Source: Novacetimonas cocois (GTDB lineage Bacteria > Pseudomonadota > Alphaproteobacteria > Acetobacterales > Acetobacteraceae). From it: DNA of 64,000 bases. Below, piece after piece: positions 36,096 through 44,298 of this stretch. The stretch spans positions 30,989 through 94,988 of the forward strand of contig NZ_QEXL01000003.1 of assembly GCF_003311635.1 (NCBI RefSeq), in the 5' to 3' direction. Below the pieces are notes generated by a model. It searched no databases, was not told the origin of the DNA, and was given only the letters and a program-made list of their open reading frames with translations. The translations under genes were made by a program, and so were the position numbers. Within the stretch, counting starts at the first letter, position 1. Every line of letters starts with the position of its first letter.

Positions 36096-37283
36096 TTATC
36101 CTGCCTTGGCCGGGGCGGCCGCATCGAGCGGCGTGACGGTGTCGCCCGGGTGGATTTTCTGCAGTCCTTCGACCACCACGCGCTCGTCCCCTTTCAGCCC
36201 GTCGGTCACGAGCCAGTCCGTGCCAATGGCCTGCCCGACCGTGATCGGGCGCAGGCTGACCTTGTTGGCGGCATCAATGACCCAGACCTGCGGGTCGCCA
36301 TGCGAATTGCGCTGCACCGCCTGCTGCGGCACCAGCAGCGCCCTGGGGTCGGTGCCTTCCTTAAGCTGCGCATGGACATACATGCCCGGCAGAAGCAGCT
36401 TGTCCGGGTTGGGCATGATTGCCCGCACGATCACCGTGGCGGTCGATTCATCGACGTTGACTTCGGAAAATTCCATGCTGCCGGGATGTTCGTATTTCGT
36501 CCCGTCCTCCAGCTGGATCGACACGCTTGCCGTGTTGTTCCCGTTGCGCTGCAGTCGTCCCTGTGCCAGTTCGCGGCGGAAACGCAGCAGTTCGGTGGCC
36601 GGCAGGTTGACGTCCACATAGATGGGATCCAGCCGCGTCACGATTGCCACGTTACTGTTCTGGTTCGCAATTGCCAGCGCACCGACCGTCAGAAGCGATC
36701 GCCCGATCCGTCCGGTGATGGGGGCATACATCTTGGTATAGCCCAGATCGACGGCCGCGCGTTCGACCTGCCCCTGCGCGGTCAGGATCTCGCCCTGCGC
36801 TTCCTTTTCGGCGGCAAGGGCATCGTCGTAATCCTGCTGGCTGACGGCATGGGCGCGCACCAGCGGTCCGTAGCGGTTGAGTTTCGCGCGCGCCGTCATC
36901 TCCGCCGCCTGCGCGCGCACCAGCTGCCCCTTTGCCGAATCATAGGAGGCTTGGTACGGGGCGGCATATATCTGGTACAGCTGCTGTCCGGCGGTGACGT
37001 CCGAACCTTCGGTAAACAGGCGCTGTTCGATCACGCCGCTGACCTGCGGGCGGACCTGCGCGATTTCAAAGGCCTCCGTACGACCGGGCAGCGTGGTGGT
37101 GATTTCAACGGGTTGCGCCTTGAGCGTAACAAAGGTGACCTGCTGCGGGGGCGGCGCAGGGGGGGCTCCCCTGCGGTTACAGCCCGCAAGGGCAAGCAGG
37201 ACAGCGGCCGGGGCGATGGCCTGAAAATAACGCTGGCTTTTCAAAGTTTTGACCTTGCCTTTGCAGTCTGTCTGCCACGACAT
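36096..37283 (-). CDS. RND efflux periplasmic adaptor (AcrA/MexA family)
   Basis: A 395-residue membrane-fusion protein linking pump and channel. It has a long basic N-region, a hydrophobic segment and the lipobox LALAGC, then the lipoyl and hairpin domains (SGVIEQRLFTEGSDVTAGQ, paired with MYAPITGRIGRSLL) and the beta-barrel and membrane-proximal domains (VVVEGLQKIHPGDTV). It is first in the efflux operon and divergent from a TetR gene 158 bases away, the usual arrangement of acrAB-oprM with its repressor. Confidence 0.93.
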   Translation of the reverse strand: MSWQTDCKGKVKTLKSQRYFQAIAPAAVLLALAGCNRRGAPPAPPPQQVTFVTLKAQPVEITTTLPGRTEAFEIAQVRPQVSGVIEQRLFTEGSDVTAGQQLYQIYAAPYQASYDSAKGQLVRAQAAEMTARAKLNRYGPLVRAHAVSQQDYDDALAAEKEAQGEILTAQGQVERAAVDLGYTKMYAPITGRIGRSLLTVGALAIANQNSNVAIVTRLDPIYVDVNLPATELLRFRRELAQGRLQRNGNNTASVSIQLEDGTKYEHPGSMEFSEVNVDESTATVIVRAIMPNPDKLLLPGMYVHAQLKEGTDPRALLVPQQAVQRNSHGDPQVWVIDAANKVSLRPITVGQAIGTDWLVTDGLKGDERVVVEGLQKIHPGDTVTPLDAAAPAKAG

Positions 37284-37356
37284 CGGAAAAATCCTGTTTC
37301 AGAATGCAGCATGCACGACGTGCCCGAGGGAGACGGAAGGAAAAAGAAACCACTTG

Positions 37357-37376
37357 GTTTTCTAGGGAATGAAAAC
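37357..37376. promoter_or_regulatory. Candidate TetR operator between efflux operon and regulator
   Basis: GTTTTC-N8-GAAAAC, perfect 6-base arms, lying between the divergent adaptor and TetR genes where an AcrR-type repressor would bind. Confidence 0.45.
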
Positions 37377-37441
37377 TATATCGTCTTCATAAGGCGGTCA
37401 AGCCGTCTGTGGTGACAGGGCGTACGCAACTGGGCGAGGTG

Positions 37442-38125
37442 ATGGAAAACAGCAACAGCCATAAATTGCAGGATGCAGTCTGCTCCCCTGCCGAGGAAAA
37501 GCCGCGTTGCGGCCGCCCCCCGGAGATGGAGGAATGCGTCAGGCGTGAACGTATCCTGGAGGCTGCGTGTAAAGTCCTGCAAAAGCACGGATATCATGGT
37601 GCATCGATGGACAAGGTGGCCGAATGTTCGGGCATGTCCAAGCGTACGCTGTACAAGATGTTTCCGTCCAAGCTGGAACTGTTCCAGATCCTGATCCGTG
37701 ATCGCCTGTTCGATGTAAGGCCACAGGTGGCGCCCGAGGCCACGACGGCGGAAGAGGAACTGACCAGCCTGCTGATCGATCTGGCGCGCACGATCCTGCG
37801 CCCGGACCGTATTTCCCTGATCCGGGCGATCATCACGGAAAGTTCTGAGTCGGAGGATGTGCGCGAAATCATCGCGACGCTGGAAACCGGCGGTGACGAC
37901 AATGCGCTGGAGACGTGGCTGCAGGCCTATTGCAGGCAGCACGGATATGCCCGCACCAACGTCCGGTCATGGGGAAAAATGCTGTTCGGGATGACAGTGG
38001 GCGATTTCATTTTCGAAACGCTGGGCTGTGCGCAAAAGCCCCTTACCTGCGATGCCATCCAGCAGCGGACAGGCATGGCCGTCCGGATTTTCCTGTCGGG
38101 CCTGAAAAGCATTCACCCCGCCTGA
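37442..38125 (+). CDS. TetR/AcrR-family transcriptional regulator
   Basis: A 227-residue regulator with an N-terminal helix-turn-helix (RERILEAACKVLQKHGYHG, then MDKVAECSGMSKRTLYKMFP) and a variable helical ligand domain ending in a TetR_C-like segment. Divergent from the RND operon, so it most likely represses it and is released by an exported compound. The ATG at 37442 lies right after GAGG; a GTG at 37409 is a possible earlier start. Confidence 0.88.
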   Translation: MENSNSHKLQDAVCSPAEEKPRCGRPPEMEECVRRERILEAACKVLQKHGYHGASMDKVAECSGMSKRTLYKMFPSKLELFQILIRDRLFDVRPQVAPEATTAEEELTSLLIDLARTILRPDRISLIRAIITESSESEDVREIIATLETGGDDNALETWLQAYCRQHGYARTNVRSWGKMLFGMTVGDFIFETLGCAQKPLTCDAIQQRTGMAVRIFLSGLKSIHPA

Positions 38126-38181
38126 CCCACGGGGGCCGCGTGCATGACGCGGCGATGGCGGCGGGGTGTCATGTCACACGA

Positions 38182-38207
38182 AACCGGGCCACGATCGTGG
38201 CCCGGTT
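38182..38207. terminator. 26-base perfect palindrome between convergent genes
   Basis: AACCGGGCCACGA and its exact complement form a continuous palindrome between the TetR stop and the pgm stop. It can form a GC-rich hairpin in either transcript, so it is probably a shared bidirectional terminator; T runs are missing on both sides. Confidence 0.65.
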
Positions 38208-38213
38208 GTATAA

Positions 38214-39875
38214 TCAGGCTTTCGCCTTTTCAAATAGGGTCGAGACGACCTGCTGTGCTTCCTGCTGGATCTGTTTGAGGTGATCCGCGCTAATGAAGCT
38301 TTCGGCATAGATCTTGTAAACGTTTTCCGTTCCGGACGGACGGACCGCGAACCAGCCATCTTCCGCCGTGACCTTGATGCCGCCAAAGGCAACATTGTTT
38401 CCCGGCGCCTTTGTCAGCCTGGCGCGCACGGGCTGTCCCCCCAGTTCGGTCAGATAGGCAAGCTGATCGGCCGAAACCTTCTTGAGCAGCGCCTTCTGTT
38501 CGGGATCGGCCGCGACATCGATGCGGGCATAGAACGGGGTGCCCAGCTTCTGGGTCAGCTGCGTATAGATCTGGCTGGGGTCAAGCTTTGTCTTGGCCGT
38601 GATTTCCGCCGCCAGAAGGCCGAGGATGATCCCGTCCTTGTCCGTGGACCATGCGCCCGCGTCGTTGCGCAGGAAGGACGCGCCCGCGCTTTCCTCTCCA
38701 CAGAAGCCCAGGGAGCCGTTGCTCAGCCCGTCGACGAACCATTTGAACCCGACCGGCATTTCCACGAACTTGCGGCCCAGCATGTTGGCGACGCGTTCGA
38801 TCATCGCGCTGCTGACGAGGGTGATGCCAACGCCGGCATCCTTGCCCCACCCGGCCCGGTGGTTGAACAGGTAGGAGATTGCCGCCGAGAGGTAATGGTT
38901 GGGATTCATCAGCCCGGATGTACGGGTGACAATTCCATGACGGTCCGCATCGGTGTCGTTGGCGAACGCGACGTCAAATTTATCGCGCAGGTCGATCAGG
39001 CGCGCCATCGCATAGGGTGATGAGCAGTCCATGCGGATCTTGCCATCCCAGTCGGCGGTCATGAAACGGAAGGTGGGATCGACTTCCTCGCTGACGACCG
39101 TTGCATTGATGCCGTAACGCTCGATGATCGGCTTCCAGTAATGAACCGCGGCACCGCCCAGCGGGTCGATTCCGATCTTCACGCCCGATTCACGGATGGC
39201 CGCCATATCGACGACATTTTCCAGATCAGCGACATAGGGCGTGATGTAATCATACTTGTGGACATGCGGGGAACCGAGGGCCTGCGCATACGCGATGCGG
39301 TGCACGCCTTCCATCCGGGCCTCAAGGAACTCGTTGGCCTTGTTCTGGATCCAGGTGGTGACATCGGTATCTGCAGGGCCGCCATTGGGCGGGTTGTATT
39401 TGAAGCCGCCATCCTCAGGCGGGTTGTGCGACGGGGTGATGACCACGCCATCCGCCAGATCGGTCTTGCGGCCGTGGTTATAGGTCAGGATCGCGTGTGA
39501 GATGACGGGCGTCGGGGTATAGCCGCCATCCTGATCGATCATCACCTGCACCTTATTGGCGGCGAACACTTCCAGCGCACTGGCCAGCGCCGCTTCGGAC
39601 AGGGCATGCGTGTCGATGCCGATGAACAGCGGGCCGGTGATGCCCGCCTTGGCGCGGTAAAGGCAGATGGCCTGGCTGATGGCAAGGATGTGGTGTTCGT
39701 TGAAGCTGTTGCTCAGCGAGGAGCCGCGATGTCCCGATGTGCCGAACGAAACCCGCTGGGTCGGGATCTTCGGATCAGGCTTGCCCGTGAAATAAGCGGT
39801 CATCAGGCGTGGAATATTGACCAGAATGGATGCCGGTGCGGGTTTCCCGGCCAGGGGACTGATATTGGTGGACAT
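38214..39875 (-). CDS. pgm: Phosphoglucomutase (alpha-D-glucose-specific)
   Basis: A 553-residue cytosolic enzyme interconverting glucose 6-phosphate and glucose 1-phosphate, supplying glucan and nucleotide-sugar synthesis. The phosphorylated Ser is in [12 protein letters not shown] (near residue 145), the metal loop in [11 protein letters not shown], the sugar-binding loop in GEESAGASF, and the phosphate-binding loop in [11 protein letters not shown]. The ATG at 39875 follows GGAGA at good spacing. It is divergent from the glycogen/trehalose operon, which needs glucose 1-phosphate. Confidence 0.95.
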   Translation of the reverse strand: MSTNISPLAGKPAPASILVNIPRLMTAYFTGKPDPKIPTQRVSFGTSGHRGSSLSNSFNEHHILAISQAICLYRAKAGITGPLFIGIDTHALSEAALASALEVFAANKVQVMIDQDGGYTPTPVISHAILTYNHGRKTDLADGVVITPSHNPPEDGGFKYNPPNGGPADTDVTTWIQNKANEFLEARMEGVHRIAYAQALGSPHVHKYDYITPYVADLENVVDMAAIRESGVKIGIDPLGGAAVHYWKPIIERYGINATVVSEEVDPTFRFMTADWDGKIRMDCSSPYAMARLIDLRDKFDVAFANDTDADRHGIVTRTSGLMNPNHYLSAAISYLFNHRAGWGKDAGVGITLVSSAMIERVANMLGRKFVEMPVGFKWFVDGLSNGSLGFCGEESAGASFLRNDAGAWSTDKDGIILGLLAAEITAKTKLDPSQIYTQLTQKLGTPFYARIDVAADPEQKALLKKVSADQLAYLTELGGQPVRARLTKAPGNNVAFGGIKVTAEDGWFAVRPSGTENVYKIYAESFISADHLKQIQQEAQQVVSTLFEKAKA

Positions 39876-40485
39876 TAGGTGTCTCCGTGAAAGGATTCTG
39901 GGTATGTGGGGTGTCCGCCTGGACGATCACGGGAATATCTCATTCATTCAATGACGATCTGTACATGATGAAATGTGCCTGCGTCGAGACGGGAAATGGC
40001 AGTTCATGTATTTTTTCGCGGACCTGCGGGAATGGCCATGGGTGGAAGCGATGGACCGCGTGCAGGCGATGTTGAAATACAACGATGTGTCTGTTTCGCA
40101 ACAGTCGCCAGAATGACAAGTTTAAATATGCATGCTCATATCCACATTTCCATAAAATTGGTCATACCCTGTGTTTATACTTTTTCTGTCCTGCGTGGTA
40201 ATTGACGCAGATCATCGGGAATTACTGCCATAATCATGCAGATGTCAGCCGGTTTCCATTATTCCGGCATGTGGCCCAAAATTTCAGGAGAAGACCTTTT
40301 TTCAAGTATTAATTAATATGACTTTTAATAAATTAATCTGAAGGCAAAATAAAATTCAGGAAATATTATGTAAATATCCCCATCCCCTATCCATCACTTA
40401 ACCGTGATTGCCGCACCGCAGCAGTCAGCCTGCGTTGCACGAAGACAGACTGTTCCACGGTTTTTGCAATGGGGGCCTTCCGCGG
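39876..40485. other. 610-base divergent intergenic region, AT-rich at the glgA side
   Basis: No convincing gene. From about 40270 to 40380 the sequence is strongly AT-rich and includes the palindrome TATTAATTAATA at 40307-40318. It must carry promoters for pgm (minus) and the glgA operon (plus). Confidence 0.5.
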
Positions 40486-42069
40486 ATGAATTTTGCCAGT
40501 ACGCATCCAGCCTGTCCGTTGGAACTGCTGTCCGTAGCATCGGAAATGTTTCCTTTTGTAAAAACGGGGGGACTTGGCGACATTGTCGGCACCCTTCCCC
40601 ATGCGCTGGCCCGCCACGGGATCAGGACACGCACGCTGGTGCCGGGATATCCCGCGCTTCTGTCGGCCATGGGAAGCCCTCGATGCGCTGCGCGCTTTTC
40701 GGACGTGCTGGGACATTCCGGGACGATATGGGAAAGTTACTTATGCGGAAATGATATTTTCATACTCGACGTGCCCGCCCTGTATGACCGTCCCGGCGAT
40801 CCCTATATGGGGCCGGATGGAAATGACTGGCCCGACAACGATATCCGTTTCGCCGTTCTGGCGCGCGTGGCCGCACACATCGCGCAGGGCATGATTGACG
40901 GATATCGTCCCGATCTGGTGCAGGCCCATGATTGGCAGGCCGGGCTGACGGCGGCATACCTGCATTATGATGGCTCTGTCGCGCCGCCTGTCATCCAGAC
41001 GATCCATAACCTTTCCTTTCAGGGCTGTTTTCCGCCTTCCGCCCTGTCCCGCCTTGGCCTGCCGGATCGGGCCATGTGTGTCGACGGAGTGGAATATTAC
41101 GGCAATATCGGTTTCCTGAAGGCCGGGCTTCATTTTTCCGCCTGGATTACGACCGTATCGCCCACCTATGCGCGTGAAATCCAGACGCCCGAGGGGGGGA
41201 TGGGGCTTGGCGGGTTGCTGCGGACACGCGCGCGTGTCCTGACGGGCATCCTGAACGGGATCGATACCGACATATGGGACCCGGAACATGATCCCGACGT
41301 CCATTTTCCCTATCGCCTGCGCGATCTTGCGGGACGCAGGCCGAACAAACGGGCGCTGCAGGCGGAATTCGGCCTGCCGCAGGATCCGGATGCGTTCCTT
41401 CTGGGGATTGTCAGCCGCCTGACGATGCAAAAGGGCATCGATCTGCTGTCACAGGCCGCTGACGAAATCCTGCAGGACAATACGCAGCTTGTCGTGGTCG
41501 GCAGCGGGTCCCTGCCGATCCAGCGCGAACTGTCCGCCCTGCAGCGCCGTTTTCCCCGGCGGTTTGCCTGCCATCTGGGATATAGCGAGGCGCTGGGCCA
41601 TCGCATGCCGGCCTCGGCCGATGCCATGCTGATGCCTTCGCGTTTCGAACCGTGCGGCCTGACACAGATGAGCGCGTGCCATTATGGCAGCGTGCCGATC
41701 GCATCCCGCGTGGGCGGGCTGGCGGATACCATCGTCGATGCCAATGCGGCGGCGATCGCGGGCAATGCAGCGACGGGTTTCCTGTTTTCCCCTGTCGATG
41801 CGCAGTCCCTTGTCGCGGAAGTACGGCGCGCGCGCACGGTTTTTCGCGACCCGGCCGCCTGGTCCGTCCTGCAACGCAACGCCATCGCCTATGACGTTTC
41901 GTGGTGTGGCAAGGCGGCGCAATATGCCAACCTGTTCCGTGCGGTTGTCGCGCACGCCCGACCACAAGTGCGCGGCGATGACAACGTGGTTCCCCTGCGT
42001 CGTGACGGTCAGTCCACGCGGCGCGCGATTGCCCGCCAGCCCAGACCACGCACCAGAATCCCGCATTGA
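40486..42069 (+). CDS. glgA: Glycogen synthase (ADP-glucose dependent, GT5)
   Basis: A 527-residue glucosyltransferase extending alpha-1,4-glucan from ADP-glucose. The substrate-binding KTGGLGD lies near residue 25, TIHNLSFQG and SPTYAREI mark the first Rossmann domain, and SRFEPCGLTQ in the second holds the conserved catalytic-site Glu. The ATG at 40486 begins just before the conserved LELLSVASEMFPFVKTGG; longer in-frame starts add unconserved sequence. It leads an operon with glgB, glgX, treZ, malQ and treY. No glgC for ADP-glucose supply is in the window. Confidence 0.92.
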   Translation: MNFASTHPACPLELLSVASEMFPFVKTGGLGDIVGTLPHALARHGIRTRTLVPGYPALLSAMGSPRCAARFSDVLGHSGTIWESYLCGNDIFILDVPALYDRPGDPYMGPDGNDWPDNDIRFAVLARVAAHIAQGMIDGYRPDLVQAHDWQAGLTAAYLHYDGSVAPPVIQTIHNLSFQGCFPPSALSRLGLPDRAMCVDGVEYYGNIGFLKAGLHFSAWITTVSPTYAREIQTPEGGMGLGGLLRTRARVLTGILNGIDTDIWDPEHDPDVHFPYRLRDLAGRRPNKRALQAEFGLPQDPDAFLLGIVSRLTMQKGIDLLSQAADEILQDNTQLVVVGSGSLPIQRELSALQRRFPRRFACHLGYSEALGHRMPASADAMLMPSRFEPCGLTQMSACHYGSVPIASRVGGLADTIVDANAAAIAGNAATGFLFSPVDAQSLVAEVRRARTVFRDPAAWSVLQRNAIAYDVSWCGKAAQYANLFRAVVAHARPQVRGDDNVVPLRRDGQSTRRAIARQPRPRTRIPH

Positions 42070-42108
42070 GTTCGCGATATTCCTTTCTTTTACGCGACTG
42101 TTTTCGAA

Positions 42109-44298
42109 ATGGCGGCGGATTGCAAAGTAATGCCCAGACCGGATGACAAAATCCTTTATGCCATTCCCGATGGAACCGGCGCGCTGTTTGATGGCACCTG
42201 TGGCGATCCGTTTTCCATCCTGGGACGGCATAATGCCGGGTCTGTTGATATCATCCGCGTTTTTTATCGCGATGCGCGCCGGGTGCGTCTGGTTGTCGCG
42301 CGACGCAATGGCGGGTGGGCTGAACGCCCGATGCGCCGCGTTGATGATGGCGGCCTTTACATAGGGCATATTTCCGCAGGGGCGGCCTACCGGCTGAAGG
42401 TGACATGGGCCGACGGGGTGGAGGAAACGGCGGATCCCTATTCCTTTCCCCTGTTGCTCAGTGAACGTGAAATGGACCTCTTCCTGTCTGGCCGGCCGGG
42501 CAGGCTGGATCAGGTCATGGGCGCACGTCCCATGCGGGTCGAGGACGTCGCGGGGGTGCGTTTCGCGGTATGGGCCCCGCATGCGCGACGTGTATCGGTC
42601 GTGGGGGATTTCAATATCTGGGACGGGCGCCGCCATCCGATGCGACTGCGGCATGAGGCGGGCATATGGGAAATATTCATCCCCGGAATTGGCGCGGGGG
42701 AGCGGTACAAATACGAAATACTGGACCATAACGGACGCATTGGCCCGCACAAGTCGGATCCTTTTGCCCTGTGCGCCGAAATCCCGCCCGCCACCGCGTC
42801 GATCATTGTCGCCCCCTCCCCTTTTTCATGGACCGACGGGGAGTGGATGCGCGATCGTGGCTGCAGGCAGTCCGATGATGCCCCCATCGCGATATACGAG
42901 GTTCATGCCCCATCGTGGCGGCGTCCCACGGGCGATCCCGCCCTTACCATGTCATGGGATGATCTGGCGCGTGAACTGCTGCCACATGCGCGGGACGGGG
43001 GCTTCAGCCATATCGGCCTCATGCCCGTCATGGAACATCCGTCCGGCTGGGTATGGGGCTGTCCCCCGCTGGGACTGTTCTGTCCTTCGGCGCGGCACGG
43101 GGCGCCCGAAGGCTTCGCGCGTTTCGTGGATGCATGTCACGGCATGCAGACGGGGGTGATCCTTGACTGGATGCCTGATCGCCTTCCCCCCGACATGCAT
43201 GGGAATGCCTGTTTCGATGGAACGGCATTATATGAACATCCGCATCCCCCCGCCGGTCCCCTGACGGAAGGAAGGCCGCTGTTTTATGATCTGGGCCGTC
43301 GCGAAGTCCGCGGCTTCCTGATCTCCAGCGCCCTGATGTGGCTGGAGCGTTACCACCTTGACGGGCTGCGCGTGGATACGCAGCCTGTTTCGGCGGACCG
43401 GCAGGAAGAAATGGCCGTTTTCCTGCGTGAACTCAACGAAGCCATTGCCGGGCGCGTGCCGGGCGCTGCTGTCATCGCGTCCGATACCCTGTCCACATCC
43501 GGCGTCACAGTGCCCGTGACGCAGGGGGGCATGGGATTTTCCTTTCAGTGTAATACCGCCCTGCCGCGGGTGCTGTCGGCCTATATGGAGCGCGACCCGT
43601 TATGGCGCGGGGGATTTCACGGGGACATCATTGCCGGATCCGATACGGCATTTTCCGAAAAGTTCATCCTCTGTCATGCACATTCCTTCGGCATGCGCGA
43701 CGGGCGGTCGCTGCTGTCGCGTCTGGCCGGGGATGCGTGGCAGAAACAGGCGTGCCTGCGGACCTACCTGTCCTTCATGTGGGGATGGCCCGGCAAGAAA
43801 CTGCTCTTCATGGGGCTGGAACTGGCGCAGGAAAGCGTATGGAATCCCGAAGGGCAGCTGGACTGGGATTCGTCGCGCCTGCCCGCGCCGGTCGGAATGC
43901 GGCGCATGGTGGGGGACCTGAACCGCCTTTATCGTGGTTATCCCGCCCTTCATCGTGGCGACTGCGCGCCTGACGGGTTTTCATGGGTGATTCGCGACGA
44001 TACGCAGAACAGCGTCTTCGCGTGGCTGCGGCATACGGTCGGCAGCGCCCCCGTGCTGGTCATCTGCAACATGACGCCCGTGGTCCGGCATGATTACCGT
44101 GTCGGCGTGCCCTATCGGGGGTACTGGCGTGAAATCCTCAACAGCGACGCGGTTGAATATGGGGGCGCCGGCGTGGGGAACGCGGGCGGGGTGCATGCGC
44201 ACGATCATGGGGCGCACGGGTTTGAACATTCCTGCGTCCTGACCTTGCCGCCCCTGGGCGTACTGTATCTCAGCATGGCGGAGGCCGACCTGTCATGA
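42109..44298 (+). CDS. glgB: GlgB-like 1,4-alpha-glucan branching enzyme homologue with degenerate active site
   Basis: A 729-residue protein with the full GlgB layout: N-terminal domain (GDPFSILGRHNAG), CBM48 (FAVWAPHARRVSVVGDFNIWD), GH13_9 barrel and C-terminal beta domain. The nucleophile is kept (Asp423 in DGLRVDT), but the acid/base Glu of AEEST is Ser458 (IASDTLST) and the third Asp of SHDEVVHGK is Ser526 (CHAHSFGMRDG). The region I His is Arg (DWMPDRLP), and about 18 residues after region II are missing. Flanking sequence (AFSEKFILC, RSLLSRLAGDAWQK, WPGKKLLFMG) aligns without gaps, so this is not a frameshift. It may be inactive as a branching enzyme and serve another role. ATG at 42109; 42130 is an alternative. 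It overlaps glgX by four bases. Confidence 0.82.
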   Translation: MAADCKVMPRPDDKILYAIPDGTGALFDGTCGDPFSILGRHNAGSVDIIRVFYRDARRVRLVVARRNGGWAERPMRRVDDGGLYIGHISAGAAYRLKVTWADGVEETADPYSFPLLLSEREMDLFLSGRPGRLDQVMGARPMRVEDVAGVRFAVWAPHARRVSVVGDFNIWDGRRHPMRLRHEAGIWEIFIPGIGAGERYKYEILDHNGRIGPHKSDPFALCAEIPPATASIIVAPSPFSWTDGEWMRDRGCRQSDDAPIAIYEVHAPSWRRPTGDPALTMSWDDLARELLPHARDGGFSHIGLMPVMEHPSGWVWGCPPLGLFCPSARHGAPEGFARFVDACHGMQTGVILDWMPDRLPPDMHGNACFDGTALYEHPHPPAGPLTEGRPLFYDLGRREVRGFLISSALMWLERYHLDGLRVDTQPVSADRQEEMAVFLRELNEAIAGRVPGAAVIASDTLSTSGVTVPVTQGGMGFSFQCNTALPRVLSAYMERDPLWRGGFHGDIIAGSDTAFSEKFILCHAHSFGMRDGRSLLSRLAGDAWQKQACLRTYLSFMWGWPGKKLLFMGLELAQESVWNPEGQLDWDSSRLPAPVGMRRMVGDLNRLYRGYPALHRGDCAPDGFSWVIRDDTQNSVFAWLRHTVGSAPVLVICNMTPVVRHDYRVGVPYRGYWREILNSDAVEYGGAGVGNAGGVHAHDHGAHGFEHSCVLTLPPLGVLYLSMAEADLS

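Noticed and set aside
35559-37415. A 618-residue plus-strand open frame across the efflux genes
   Set aside because: Opposite the RND pump and adaptor and spans their gene boundary; composition is not protein-like.
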